From NCBI GenBank assembly GCA_030142905.1, contig JASJOG010000123.1:1-64000 (forward strand): a DNA stretch of 64,000 bases. Reading direction: 5' to 3'. A program made the position numbers and the translations under genes. This DNA comes from Heliopora coerulea. Lineage: Eukaryota; Cnidaria; Anthozoa; Scleralcyonacea; Helioporidae. The stretch's first letter is position 1. Every line of letters starts with the position of its first letter. Of the stretch, positions 43,512 to 55,798 are shown one piece after another. The notes below the pieces were generated by a model. That model did no database searches, was not told the DNA's origin, and was given only the letters and a program-made list of their open reading frames with translations.

Positions 43512-46500
43512 TCAACATGTAAATACCCCAGCAATCAATCTTTTTAAATACTTTATCACTCCGCTAACTTCAAACAGTGTATGACTTTCACGCAACTCCC
43601 ATTTTCCATTTCTACAGTCATATTCTGGTGTAATATCACCATATGCTGAGTCCAAAACTCCTCGGACGTTTCTTGGACACGATGTGGACACGTTCATGAA
43701 CTTGCACCTTTTAAAGGGAAAGAAATGTGTGCTGTTGTAGTCCTTCTTCAATTCGACATCATGGACCGTGTTGTCGTTGTCAATGTACGGGAAGACATCT
43801 AAAGCTCTGTATCCTCGAATAACTCTGGCCATTGGACTAATAAAAGAGCATCTGTCCACTTGAAAAAAAACTCGCTGAAAAACATAAGTTAAAAAGACCT
43901 AAGTGTTCGTGAGAGTAAATCGTCCAAATTAGCGCCGTTTCGGGAAGGATTGTTAGTGTCAATGGCTCACTCTGTGAAGTATTTGTTAATTTTTTCCATC
44001 TCATGCACTTGCATTTTGAAATTAAATAGAAATTATTTATAAATCTAATGCACTATGTACACATAATATTATTAATGGTCGGTACTTTATGTATTATATA
44101 CAATATTCGCGGCCGATCTGTACGGGATTTACTACGGCCCACCGAAATGGCCATGTTTACCGGTTATTTTGAAGCTTCAGTAAATTTTAATGTGAAAAAT
44201 CGAAGGGAAAAATTCATAATTCTAATTGGTATTCTGTATCCAATTTGCAGCATACTAATTAGGAGCCAATTTCTGTTGTGTTTTCTTCGCGAATTGTTAA
44301 TGAGTTTTTAAATAAAATTTAAAAGTTCAAGCAACGTTTTGAGAATTCTGACTCACACTAAGATAATTAACCCTTTAAAACATAACTGATGTCATTCAGT
44401 ACGAACACCACCAGGTCAACACGCTTAATTCTTAGACAATATCGGAACTTAATAAAAGTACTTGGTATTTCATTACTTGAAAACACTCTTTTACTTGCCA
44501 GTCGTGTTTCTCTGCCCCTATTTGCCATGGACATGAGAAGAAAGCTTGTGCCTTGAATTTGTCTTCGCCCCTCTTCATACAAAATAATGTTAAGCAATCT
44601 TCATTTGACATTCCAAACCATCACTTTCATAAGTTTCACCACCGGCTATTCAACTTTTGGTTGAACGAACGAATCTTCGTTTCAAAATACATCTTTGACC
44701 ATTGTCATATTCGCCTTTCGCCGAACAAGTTAGCCGAATAACGTTGAAGAACATTACTATTCATAAATATAGAACATCATTTTCATCAACTTAAGTGTAC
44801 ATCCAAAGCACTTAAACTATAAAAGATGAACTCCCTGTTGAAAAACAGGCAGAACAATACCTCAATTCTTATTGTTACAAGAATTCATATCACCAATTGT
44901 TGGAGACTGACGGAACTTGCACGTAATTAGTAATTATAAGATTAAATTAGGAACTTTATCGAAGGTGATGACATTTCAGTTTAGAGATATAAAGCTATTG
45001 TTGTTAATAAATAAGGAGAGTTGACTAGTGTTACTGCGTTAGAGGTTCGCTGGGACGTGCATGCGAGAAAGAGAGACTATATTAAAGTTTTGGCTTAACT
45101 TTGTGACTTGTCGGGAACTACAGTTTGCGGAGGCAACATTCTCGACACAATGATTTAAGCTGTTCTCTCAGAAAAACTTTCTGAGTCCCTGACGGGAATC
45201 GAACCCGTAACCTTCTGATCGCCGTGAGACGCTCTAACCAAGGGCGACAATCGCTACCTAAAAGTGGGGGGGGGGGGGGGGGGGGAGACGGAGCCGGCCA
45301 AGTGATGTGGAAGCATTCCCTCTGAAAGTTGGTTTTTTTTTCTAATGTTTATGAAATGCCTTTTCCGGCATTCTGAGATTGTTTCTTTGGAACAACATTC
45401 ATACTTTATTTTTCAATCGAAACGAAGCCATACATTTCCTCCAAACAGCAATAAAGACGTGGTAGAATGACTAAACAAAATATTTCTGATTGTTTACAAA
45501 ATGGCGTCCAAAGAAGAACGATCGGACTGTAAAATAAATTGGTAAATTTTCATAATTTGTCATGTATTCGAACCAACAATACCTATGTTAGAACTGGGGC
45601 TGAAAAAGGTTATATCGGAAAATCGTAAAGGTAAACATGGAACCATAAGCACCGAGGGAACAGAAATTAGGCTTCAGTTGTCATGATCTTTGCAAAAAGT
45701 GGGGGGGGATAATTATATATGTATCCCCCTCTGTCCAAAAAGTGGGGGGGGGATAATTATATATGTATCCCCCTCTGTCCAAAAAGTGGGGGGGGATATG
45801 TCCCCCAATCCCCACAGGATTTACGTCCTTGGCTCTAACCATTGAGCTACAAAGACTCAGATGGTGAGCGAAGGTTAAATTTGAGTACTGGTTCGTATAG
45901 ATGGTAGACATATGTACTGGCAGTCTGCTAGTCTCGATATGTCATCTGTTTTTTATGTTAATCAATGATGTGTTTGTGGTAGCTTGGTAATTATGTTTTT
46001 AATACGCACGCTCTCAAGCTGTTCTCTCAGAAAAACTTTCTGAGACCCTGACGGGAATCGAACCCGTAACCTTCTGATCGCCGGTGAGACGCTCTAACCA
46101 TTGAGCTACAAAGACTCAGGTGGTGAGCGAAGGTTAAATTTGTGTACTGGTTCGTATAGATGGTAGACATATGTACTGGCAGTCTGCTAGTCTCGATATG
46201 TCGTCTATTTTTTATGTTAATCAATGATGTGTTTGTGGTAGCTTGTTAATTATGTTCTTAATACGCACATAGTAGCTCAATTGTTAGAGCGTCTCACTGG
46301 CGATCAGAAGGTTATGGATTCCATTCCCGTCAGGGTACTCAGAAAGTTTTTCTGAGAGAACAGCTTGAGAGCGTGCGTATTAAGAACATAATTACCAAGC
46401 TACCACAAACGCAACAATGATTTAAATTTCAAATGTATTTTTAAAACCTCCGGAAAACAGAAGAATATTGTCTGATGAGCATGTAAACAAGTTAAAAGCC

Positions 46501-47766
46501 ACGGGATCGGTTTTTATTCAAATGTAAAGACCTTTTCCTAGGCTTTTAACCTATATACAATGTCTTTTAATTAATAAATTTGTAATCCACTTTAATATTC
46601 CTTTCTCTTAAACACGAAATGCGCTCTACCACAGGTGCGAAACTTTAAATATTGTCCCAGTGTTGTCAACAATAAACTCGATATTCACCAAAACACGACC
46701 ACCCTAAACTTAAATTTCATTAGGAAAATGCCGGTGACTTCAGAAACTGAACGCTCGAGATTTCGAGTTTTTATCCTGCGGCTAAAATCTTAGGAAACAC
46801 AGTCCTAGCTTCAGTAGCGTTTTCAGAAACTCTCTCCAAAGAAGTATTCTCAGAAACCTGCTTCTGTAAATGAACATGCACTAAACCAAGATTGAGGTGA
46901 TTGGATTTTTAAGCAACTGAGACCAGATACCTTGGGTAATACAGTATTTTGAACGTGACTTAAAAATTCACAGGTTCGTCATCCAACATTCAATTGCACG
47001 ATCCATAGCTCAGTGGTGATCAAATCTCTCGGAGTGATTAATCCATCAGCAAAACCACGTCACCCATTACTGAATATGCCCAACCATTCTAACTCATAAC
47101 AAACGGATGACAAATAGGAAGGAGTGCAGAAACTCTTGACCGTAATTCATCACTTACTGGCACGTTCCAAATTACGTTAAAAACGAGAAAGAGCGCGTCT
47201 GTAATTAAGGTCAGACGTTTGTTGTAGCTACACTTAGCCGTTAAGAATTAAAACGTCTCGTTTGGTTTCAACGATACCTTTCCTGTGCAAGACCATCGTC
47301 TGCGACTCCTTTCCTCTCTTAGGTCGAAGTCAGGTTGGACCACCACGTGAAATTGATCATCCCAGCCTTGTTTGAAGTTGCGTTCCTCCCTCAAGGACTT
47401 GAGTGTTTTGAAATACTCAATGTTGACCAAGACGTCAACATCGTCATCCCATGGGATGATATCTTGGCTTCGGTATTGACCCAGAAGAGATCCCAAACCG
47501 ATGACATATGAGATGTTGTGGCGTTTAGATAAAGAGTCCCAGTACGTTAGCAAAGCAGCAAACGTTTCCCTATCCTTATTCAAAGGACAAGGCTTAACTG
47601 TGTGGCGATAATGCCTCTGGAATGTATCATACCCCCGTGGGGTAAAATTATTCTCGGTTTTTACTAAACACGAGGTGTGTAATCGAAAAAGAATTAACCA
47701 GAAGACGAGAGCAGAAATAACTGCGATGTAGGTTCGCTTTGCCTTTCGCAAGATATTGCTCATCAT
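43512..47766 (-). CDS. LicD/fukutin-like transferase, two exons, unit 3
   Basis: Exon 1 is 47,278-47,766 and exon 2 is 43,512-43,874, with the same splice sites and phase as unit 2, giving 283 residues. Catalytic blocks (IGLGSLLGQYR, IPWDDDVDVLV) are unchanged. Differences from unit 2 include Ala14 to Val-type changes in the membrane segment, Thr to Ile after the DVLVN block, and in exon 2 Trp to Ser in STWCPRN, Asp to Gly in SAYDDI and Glu to Gly near the C-terminus. Exon 2 has drifted more than exon 1. The intron is 3.4 kb and lacks the BEL element. Both copies look translatable. Confidence 0.83.
44898..45147. mobile_element. solo LTR in the LicD intron, unit 3 only
   Basis: A 250-bp segment with TGTTGGAGACTG...TCTCGACA ends is flanked by CAAT on both sides (44,894-44,897; 45,148-45,151). 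It is the first part of a 1.66-kb stretch (about 44,874-46,536) missing from unit 2. Confidence 0.65.
45158..45250 (-). repeat. tRNA-derived SINE head, partial copy
   Basis: On the minus strand it carries the B box GGTTCGATTCC and the CAGGGAC acceptor-like end followed by the TCAGAAAGTTTTTCTGA hairpin. The A-box side is degraded. Confidence 0.7.
45266..45285. repeat. (G)20 homopolymer
   Basis: Twenty consecutive G on the plus strand, a likely assembly-sensitive spot. Confidence 0.9.
45694..45800. repeat. 44-bp tandem repeat, about 2.4 copies
   Basis: The unit begins AAAAAGTGGGGGGGG, continues ATAATTATATATGTATCCCC and ends CTCTGTCC; the third copy is partial. Confidence 0.85.
45832..46268 (-). 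repeat. tRNA-derived SINE, tandem copies
   Basis: One full unit of about 259 bp (45,832-46,090) and a second starting at 46,091 are in head-to-tail order. The tRNA-like part at 46,042-46,117 has an A box (TAGCTCAATGG), a B box (GGTTCGATTCC), D-arm GCTC/GAGC, T-arm ACGGG/CCCGT and a G-U-rich acceptor pairing. Position 33 of the anticodon loop is C rather than T and the acceptor has a mismatch in this copy, so it is a SINE, not a working tRNA gene. Downstream is a hairpin TCAGAAAGTTTTTCTGA and an unrelated 170-nt body. Confidence 0.8.
46269..46425 (+). repeat. tRNA-derived SINE, inverted copy
   Basis: Plus-strand orientation: TAGCTCAATTGTTAGAGC, then a mutated B box (GGATTCCATTCCC), the TCAGAAAGTTTTTCTGA hairpin and the GTGCGTATTAAGAACATAAT body. 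It faces the two minus-strand copies. Confidence 0.75.
46605..46965. other. about 360 bp present in unit 3, absent from unit 2
   Basis: Unit 2 reads directly from ATTCCTTTC to AAAAATTCAC where unit 3 has this segment. There are no obvious terminal repeats, so insertion here and deletion in unit 2 are equally possible. Confidence 0.6.
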
Positions 47767-48540
47767 GACTCTGTAACAGTCGTTGTGAAAAGATGTTTGC
47801 CAACTGGGGCTTTTGAGATGAAGTGGGTTGGTCTTCTTTGTCTGGCTGTCAACCCAGTGAAATAACGCATGCCCAAACGCACACGTTTCGTTACTTTCCT
47901 TTAAAGGACATTGGCAACAAAAAAATTTGTTGCATATTTTAGTCTTCCATAATCATGTTAGTGGATATATAGTATTATTTTGCAAAGAAACTTGTGCAAG
48001 TTCGAGTAAAAAGTAAATGATTTCGGCATAATTATATGCGGTGTCCACCAATTATCTTCTGGTCATGCGACCCTTGTGACTTCCATTTGTGTTCTTGTGG
48101 TGAACGTTTGTAAGTTGTCTGGATAATTTAGTTGCCATTCAGCAATTACAAGGAAGAGATTCATAATGACCAACTGAGTGAGGTCTCACCCTACCAATAT
48201 TGAGCCTTACCGGCGGAAAACACGAGGTAAAGATCTATTGAGGATATTTGTGAAGTGTTCACTTAGCAAATATTTGAACGTGAGAACTGTCACCTACGAA
48301 AACTGCAGCCTTCAACTGGTAACAAATCACGAAAAGATACAAAGAGAATATGAGAATAAACATCCATCGGATGACGTAATAGACGCAAAAGTTGTTTATA
48401 AATATAGCTACATGCAATGACAAAAATAACCTTTCGAGTGGTTGATCAAGCTTCACAGACAAGTCCCTATTTCGGGAGAAAATCAGATCGAAAGTTTTCA
48501 AATTCTACGCTATTTAAGATCAGATATCCCAACTTCCATC
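47767..48540. other. upstream region of LicD, unit 3
   Basis: Nearly identical to 23,817-24,590; no promoter element could be assigned. Confidence 0.4.
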
Positions 48541-48559
48541 TCGGCTTTGGTTTCCATTA

Positions 48560-50009
48560 CTATTGCTTTCATCAAAGGAAAACGAGAGGTTGTCCTGTGA
48601 CAAACATATCGAGTTTCTCTTTAAGAAGCTCTCTCATCTACTCGCTGTTATGCCAAAAATCAAGTGTTTCCTTCTTCTTGAGCAGCGTATTATTTATTAT
48701 AACGCAATGATCAAACAGCCAAACAGTGGCGTAGCCAGACCCGGGCCTACCCGGGCCCAGGCCCGGGCGTCAGCTACGAACAGGGGCGTTTGCCAAAACG
48801 TATTTGGCATATTCAACTGAAAAATACACGACAAATTTTGAATAATTTGATATCAGTGTTACGTGCCGATCGAATGGAAACGCGCTCACTCTGAGATCCA
48901 GTGCAAATCTGACTTTATTCTTTTTACAAACTCTGTTTTTATCTTTGTTATGTTACTATTTTTATATTTTTAATTTCCTCCGAATAATTAAGTTAACATA
49001 AAGATCACACAAACAGGATACGCAGTAATTAACACATTTTACACTCATGTAGACCGCTTGTCTGAAATATTGACAGACATTGAACAGTTACATCAGCCCT
49101 TTAAGTTTGGTCCACGAATGGAATTTCTTTGCGCAACTTTTTCTTCCACGCTAAAAATTCGCGCAATTTGTTCTCATCAATGAGATATCTCGTGGTTTTA
49201 AAAGTGATTTAGAGGATCTGTACGATTGAAGCTTTCGAATCCAGCTCGGTACCGCAGCCTAAAAAACGGGAATAGCGGCCTCATAATGTAAGAAATAGCC
49301 TTTCAGAGACCCAAGAATTTAAACATTTTCCGGGGGAGCATGCCCCTGGATACCCCTTATTAGAATGCTTCCCAGGCCCGGGCATCACAGGTTCTCTGGT
49401 TACGCCGCTGCAGCCAATGATGTATTCTTCAACAGTGTAGTCATCCTGTTCAATCGACAACTTACAAAGGGTTTTCCGATTTCAAAAGCGAGCTGCAAGG
49501 GTTATTCTAGATGCGGATGCAAGGGCGAATAGTGTCGGGCTGTTTAAAAGACTGGAGTGACTGCCTTTTTTTTGTGAAGTTAAAGTGAACATGTGTGTTC
49601 TGGTTCACAAACCTCTATATGGCGAATGCCCAATATATATATAGAAGAAACTCTACGAGTCGATATGGTTCAATAAACTTCGTCTGTCCACGCTTTAAAA
49701 GAGAAACTGGAGGCGGCCGGTCCTTTTCAGTAAAAATGGCAAGGTTATGGAACGCCTGCGAAAACAAACTGAAGGTGATCAAAATTACAAATAATTTTAA
49801 GACAGTTTTGATAAATTTTTATATTGATATTTTTGAGGATATTGATCAATTTCCCCCTTTTTATAATTAGTTTTTATTGTTTTGTGTTAATTCATAGATT
49901 CTTATCTTTCTTATTTATTCCATTTATGCAATTGAGGGTCGCTAGTTTATCAGTTAAAACTGTCATGTCGTTACTCTCTTGAATAAAAGCTGATCGATCG
50001 ATTGATTGG
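48560..50009 (+). mobile_element. LINE 3' fragment, unit 3 copy
   Basis: Same truncated reverse-transcriptase fragment as at 24,610-26,058, with the same stops and the same MITE inside, so insertion and damage predate the duplication. Confidence 0.8.
48724..49410. mobile_element. hAT-like MITE nested in the LINE, unit 3
   Basis: Same termini and same CAGCCAAW 8-bp duplication as at 24,774; one extra G in an internal G-run. Confidence 0.88.
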
Positions 50010-50883
50010 CTGAATCACCAACAGTTTGAGAATAAGAAATCATAATTACTTAACCTCATGGCTATGTATTATGTATGTATGAAACTTCGACTCTACGAAA
50101 ATCAGGTCATTTTTGTCAGCAGGGAAATTACCATGGATAATTCTAAATGTACTCAACCAGTACAAAGCACAATTAAAAAAACGCATCTAGCGCTTCACAT
50201 GTTTGAAAACAATGCAATCTGTTATACACTCATAGGGACTGATTACATGAGACTGGTACGAATTCAGACCGCCACCAAAGTGAAAATTTTCTGATGTGTT
50301 TACTTGGGAACGGAATGAAACAAATTCCATGTTCTTGTAAATAATTCCGTCCTCATGCAGAGTTTTTGTTCCCAGCAACAATGTGTATCTTATTCTTGGC
50401 CACATCAATGGTTGATCTGGAGAGATTTCGCGTTTTCATAAAGAAAATTTCGTATCGGTGCGAGTTCGAACCGGTCTGAACTCATTCGTGTCGGTTCAGC
50501 ACCCCATTGAATGAGTGAGACCGGTCCGAGCTTATTTTTCCAACCGGTCTCATGTAAACAAGAACGGGATTTGTATAGGCAGCGACCTCATGTCGTGTCG
50601 GTCTGACTACGTCCAGGTCTCACGTAATCAGCCCCTACCAACAAGAATGATCTCGTACCCATTTTTCTCAGGGACTTGGATTAACTATCTCATCGGGATT
50701 ATATCGTCGATATAATACAAATATCTTAACTCTTTATTGACAGTAGGTCTCCCTCTGACGAGTAAAAATTACTGGGTTTAACAAGAGCAAAATACTCTGG
50801 CGTTTACCAAAATAGAATACCAGAAAATGTAAATTTTCGAGTGTCAGAATCATCCACTTTAAGACCTAGCCGGGACAACCCGG
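50010..50883. repeat. repeat-rich stretch left of gypsy, unit 3
   Basis: Counterpart of 26,059-26,932, almost identical; no gene supported. Confidence 0.5.
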
Positions 50884-51041
50884 TGTAGAGGTGTTTTCAC
50901 TTAGTATCTATTTATTATATATTTCGAACAGTAACACAACACAGTCTTTACGATATATCAAAAACCCCTCCCAGGACAGTTTTGTTCGACCCCCAGCAGA
51001 TCACTGTTGTGGGCGGGAATGTCGGCTCATTTCCGGTTACA
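50884..51041 (-). repeat. gypsy 3' LTR, unit 3
   Basis: 158 bp, left flank CCGG. Confidence 0.93.
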
Positions 51042-54000
51042 TCACTCCCCCCTTCGTATAGTAGAGTCTTTCTGGGTCACGTCTAATTCTCAGCGGATAT
51101 CTTCTTAATGGTTCTTCAGCTTCCTCGTCTTCCGATTCACTTTCACTGCTTTCTTCTCTGTCGTGGTTATCCCTTACTTCTTTCCTCGTACAATCTTTCT
51201 TATTTTCTTTGTTTGCGAGTTGACCTTCCCGTCGCTGTCGGTCCTCTGGAACATATGGTTTCAAGTGATTGTAGTGCACAGTCCTCTCTTTCATTCCACC
51301 AACTCTACGTATGATGTATGATGTTCCTCGTTTCGTCTTTGGTCGAACAATGACAAATGGTCCTTCCCAATTGTCTGTGAATGTTCTTTTCTTCATCTTC
51401 TTCGTCCAGACCTTCTCCCCTACTTGTAGTGGCTGAAATGGTTTGATGATTTGGTTATGCTTCTCAATTCTCCGACGACTAGCATCTGCGTCTCTTGCTC
51501 GTGCTCTTTCATAAACTTCTTCCCCCTTTTCTTCTAGCAATGTTGTTTGCTGTTCCACCGTCTCTGGAGACACTCTTTCAGCGACAATGTCGAACTTTGT
51601 TCGAGGGTGTGCTTTAAAGACTAGCTCATACGGTGCCACACCTGTGCTGCTGTGTTTTGCTGCATTGTATGCCAGTTGCACTTCCGGAAGATGTTCTGGC
51701 CAGGACTTAGGGTGATTGTCCACCAATTTGGTGATGCATTCTGCCATCGTTCGGTTTAGGCGTTCTACTCCGGAATTTCCTTGAGGATGATATGGGTCAC
51801 TGAACGTACGTTCAATCCTGTTTTCAGTACAAAAACTCTGCATCACCTCGCTGGCAAAACAAGGTCAGTTGTCTGAGTGGAGGCGTTTTGGTATTCCATA
51901 CCGGGATATCCAGTCTCTCAGTTTCTTGCAGAACGATGCACTCTGTTGGTCAGTGATTGGATGCATTACGGCAAACTTGGTAGCAGAGACCATGATCACC
52001 AAAATATCATTGAATCCATTTCTTGCCTTCGGTAACGGGCCTTTCAGATCTGTTTCCACGAGTTGAAATGGTCGGCTTCCCTTTGGGCGTACGTGGAGAG
52101 GAGCTTGTCTTTTACCCTGCGACAATGTTGCTGCACACCTGCGACACGACTGAACGGACTTCACAACATCCTTGTTCATGGTGGGCCATCAAAAATGACG
52201 AACAATTCTTTCGACAACCTTCTCACTTCCCTGGTGTCCTGTTTCATCATGGGCCAGACCTAGCAACTTGGGGACACTTGACGACGGTGCCAACACTTGG
52301 CCGAGTCCTTGAAGGGTAAACAGTCCCTCTTTATTGGTCTGCGAAGAGGTGTATGGTTTTAATGCTGGGTCGGTGGTTTGTGCCAGTTTGAAGTTCTCCA
52401 AGTTATCGATGAAATCTTTAATTCGGTCGCTCTTCACTATTCCTAGCGTTAACGCAGCTTCATCGTTGTGGTTCTCCAATGGCGTTATTCCCAGTCTACT
52501 CAGGGCATCTGCGACGACATTGTCACAACCTTTGATGAATTCCAACTGCGGTTCAAACTCGGAAATATCTCGCAACATAGTGGCTCTCCTCCAAAACGGA
52601 TCTTTTACTTTCAACATTTTCAGCAATGGCTTGTGGTCGGTACGAAGACGAAATTTACTTCCTAGTAAGTAGTAACGGTAATGCTTGAGTGTGTCTCTAA
52701 TTGCTAATACTTCGCGGTCGTATGACGGGTAAGATCTTTCTCGTTTGGTTAAGCATCTGCTGTAGTACGCCACTGGATGTAATACGCCATCTTCGTCTGG
52801 TTGAGCTAATTCACCACCTATGCCGACACTGCTTGCATCTGTCGTCACAACAAATTCTACATTGGGTTTAGGGTGTGCCAACACTTGTGCTGTGGTTAGG
52901 CAGTTCTTTAAGAATGTGAAAGCATCCTCCCGTTCCTTATTCCATATGAGGATGGCATTCTTCTCCAATAGTTTCGTAAGTGGTCGTGCTTGTTCGCTGA
53001 AGTTCTTGATAAACTTTCTATACCACCCGGTTACTCCCAGAAATTTCTGGACTTCTTTGACCGAAACAGGGGCTGGCCACGATCTTATTGCTTCTACTTT
53101 CTCTTTAGCTGGTTGTACTCCGTCCTTGGTAACTCGATGGCCTAGAAACTTTAATTCTCTCATTACCAGTGCGCATTTCTTCGTTTTGATTCTTAAGCCA
53201 TGTTGTCGAAGAGCATCGAAAACTTGCTGTAAATTTCTTACATGATCATCAAATGTCTTACTCACAACACACAAGTCATCCATGTACAGTGCCAATCGTT
53301 CAGATGGAATTTGGCTGACAACTTTTCGCATTAATCTTGCAAAGGTGGCTGGACTTCCTTTCAAACCATAGCACATACGTGTCCATTCCCAGAAGCCTGT
53401 TGGGGATCTGAAAGCTGTTTTAGCTTGGTCTTTCTCTGCTAGAGGCACCTGTAAGTATCCCTGTGCCAGGTCAATAACACTAAAATACTGCACTCCTACA
53501 ATGTTGTCCAGTACTTCGTTGATGTTTCCAGTAGGAAATGCATCAGATTGCGTTATATTATTGAGCGGCTTGTAATTAACACACAGTCTCACAGTCTTGT
53601 CCGGTTTCATGACTGGCACAATGGGAAAGGCCCTGGGAGACCTTGATGGCTTAATGTGCCCGGCTTTCAAGTGCTTTTCTACTGCATCGTTGATTTTCTC
53701 TGTTAAGGAAAAGTTGTGTCTTCTTGGTGGACATGTAATGGGCTCTGCATCTCCAGTAGGTATGGTGTAAGTTTCGGTTGTAGTGTATCCTTCGTTACCT
53801 GGGTAATCAAATACATCCTCATTCTCCCTTAGTAGATTCTTTACTCTAGTTACCTCACTATCACTTAACTCTTTTCCAATCTGCACTTCGGGGACTGGAT
53901 CATACTCCCTAGTTGTAGCTGTTTGGGGAATCACTTTTGCTGGTAGTTCTTTTACAGTGGCTGCTGACTGTTCCCTGTATACACGAATTGGTTTGGCCGA

Positions 54001-54663
54001 TATGTTCCAAACGCAGATTGGGATTCTGCCATCTTCTATTTCGTCTGGTGCTATGCAAACTGGGACTGTCATGAGACCTGTCCTTTCTTTGAACCGTTCT
54101 GTGCCTTCCACACAGACTGTGCTGTCAAATTTCTTGCTCTCTTGCTCTAGCTTTCCCCATATGAAAGTCTCTTTTCCTGGCTCTATCAAACAGGTCTGAG
54201 CTGCTCGTATGTGGTAACATTTCTGCGTTGGTGACTGATTAGAGAGTACTTCTGATTGATATAACTCTGTTCCATCCAAGTTTGCTGATTTAGATTTTGG
54301 GTCTAGAACAATGCCAAGTGCTCCCAAGACATCTAAACCCATAACTGCTGTTTGAACAGCATCTACAACATAACAGTCGATCTTGCACATTTTATTTCTG
54401 ACTTTTATCTCGACCTGTGCAACTCCTTTACAGCTAGCTCTAGTTCCATCTGCCATTTCCAGTCGTTTGAAGCCTTCTCTATGTTTAACCCTTCTTGAAC
54501 TGCGAACGAGGTTGGCAATATAGACACCTCTGCCCCCGAGTCACAGATAAACTCGCACTACGCTCCTTACTACCTTGCTTCACTGTTACTGATATAGTGA
54601 TAAATCGTTTAGCAGCGGCTGAGAACGTGTTAATCCTTACTGGTTGTTCCCAGCCGCTTGGTA
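51037..54663 (-). pseudogene. Ty3/gypsy pol, unit 3 copy, broken
   Basis: Frames 52,189-54,456, 51,865-52,179 and 51,037-51,846 correspond to those in unit 2 and carry the same two TGA codons in integrase and the same protease-region indels. RT keeps the Arg that is Cys in unit 2. The stop of the last frame lies five bases inside the 3' LTR, so the polypurine tract is also coding. Confidence 0.93.
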
Positions 54664-54670
54664 GTTTAAA
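54614..54670 (-). promoter_or_regulatory. candidate -1 frameshift signal, unit 3 gypsy
   Basis: TTTAAAC at 54,664-54,670, 5-nt spacer, stem 54,647-54,658 with 54,614-54,625. Confidence 0.78.
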
Positions 54671-55611
54671 GAAGGTGATGGAACTGGGGATGTTGACTGG
54701 CAATTTCGAGCAACATGTCCTGGTTTCCAACAACATTGACACAAATGAACAAATGGACAATCTTTTCTAAAATGATGCTCGGATTCACAGTGAAAACATT
54801 TCGGTTTACTTTCTGCTCCATTCCATCTTGGTCTTGAAGGGTTTCTTGGTTTCCCTCGACCTCGATTATAGTTGCCAAAACGGCCTCTTCCAGGGATTTG
54901 TCTTCTCCAAGGACGTACGTTGCCTTGACGACCACCCACTAAATTGATCTGCTTGTCATCTTCGTCGACTCTTGTGCCAAATACTGCTTCGATTTCTTCC
55001 TTAACAATTTGTCGTAGATCATGTGGTTGCGTATCTTCCGTACTCTTTATCTCGTTCACAGTGGTAGGTTTAAAATGTGGTTTCCTTTTGGAGATCAGTT
55101 CTAATCTTTCAAGTTCTTCGGCCAACGTTGTTATGTTCATGTCTCGATATTTTCCGTCGTTCTTTAACCTCTTACTCATGTCGTCGTCAATCGCTGCCAG
55201 AAATTTATCCTGCAGCATTTGTTTATAAGTCTTCGCTGCAGTATTCTCTTCGACTTCACTCATCCCTGGGTAGGCCTTTCTGGTTATTTTCTCTACACGC
55301 CACGCCAATTGTGCAGGAGTCTCGTCGTCTTGACGTTTTAGTTGGGCCAACTCGGACACGGCAGTCTCATGGTCGACAGCTACTTTGTCGAACTCCTTCT
55401 TCAGAGCCTCCTTGACTTTCTTCGGATCATTCTGGTCCGCGTCGCTCAGTCTCGCGATGCACAAAAACGCAGCTCCGTCTACTTTACTTGCTATAGCGTG
55501 AGCCTCTTGCTTTCCTTCAAACTTCTTCGTCGAGCAATAGAATTTCATCTTCATCAGCCACAGATCAATATCTCCCCTACCGTCAAATACGTCGACTCTT
55601 CTTTCAGACAT
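54637..55611 (-). CDS. gag: Ty3/gypsy gag, unit 3, open frame
   Basis: The 324-codon frame is uninterrupted and its protein is identical to that of the unit 2 copy, including both CCHC knuckles and the Gly/Arg-rich region. Intact gag next to dead pol could in principle still make particles if transcribed, but no evidence of expression is available. Confidence 0.92.
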   Translation of the reverse strand: MSERRVDVFDGRGDIDLWLMKMKFYCSTKKFEGKQEAHAIASKVDGAAFLCIARLSDADQNDPKKVKEALKKEFDKVAVDHETAVSELAQLKRQDDETPAQLAWRVEKITRKAYPGMSEVEENTAAKTYKQMLQDKFLAAIDDDMSKRLKNDGKYRDMNITTLAEELERLELISKRKPHFKPTTVNEIKSTEDTQPHDLRQIVKEEIEAVFGTRVDEDDKQINLVGGRQGNVRPWRRQIPGRGRFGNYNRGRGKPRNPSRPRWNGAESKPKCFHCESEHHFRKDCPFVHLCQCCWKPGHVARNCQSTSPVPSPSLNYQAAGNNQ

Positions 55612-55640
55612 TTCTAGGCAAATCCCACCGCTGCCACCAC

Positions 55641-55798
55641 TGCAGAGGTTTATTCACTTAGTATCTATTTATTATATATTTCGAACAGTAACACAACACA
55701 GTCTTTACAATATATCAAAAACCCCTCCCAGGACAGTTTTGTTCGAACCCCAGCAAATCACTGTTGAGGGCGGGAATGTCAGCTCATTTCCGGTTACA
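55641..55798 (-). repeat. gypsy 5' LTR, unit 3
   Basis: 158 bp, right flank CCGG; its inner end is TGCAGAGG where unit 1 has TGTAGAGG. Confidence 0.93.

Larger units (their letters stand above)
50884..55798 (-). mobile_element. Ty3/gypsy retrotransposon, unit 3, structurally complete
   Basis: The most complete copy: 4,915 bp between a left LTR (50,884-51,041) and right LTR (55,641-55,798), each 158 bp, flanked on both sides by CCGG. The two LTRs differ at 8 of 158 positions. Inside are the polypurine tract (51,042-51,054), gag, the frameshift signal, pol and a primer-binding-site candidate. There is no envelope-like frame. It is still not autonomous because of the shared integrase stops and protease indels. 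Confidence 0.96.

Noticed and set aside
46042..46117. tRNA gene
   Set aside because: A and B boxes and most stems are present, but position 33 is not T, the acceptor has a mismatch, and the sequence is repeated in tandem with a long shared tail, so it is a SINE head.
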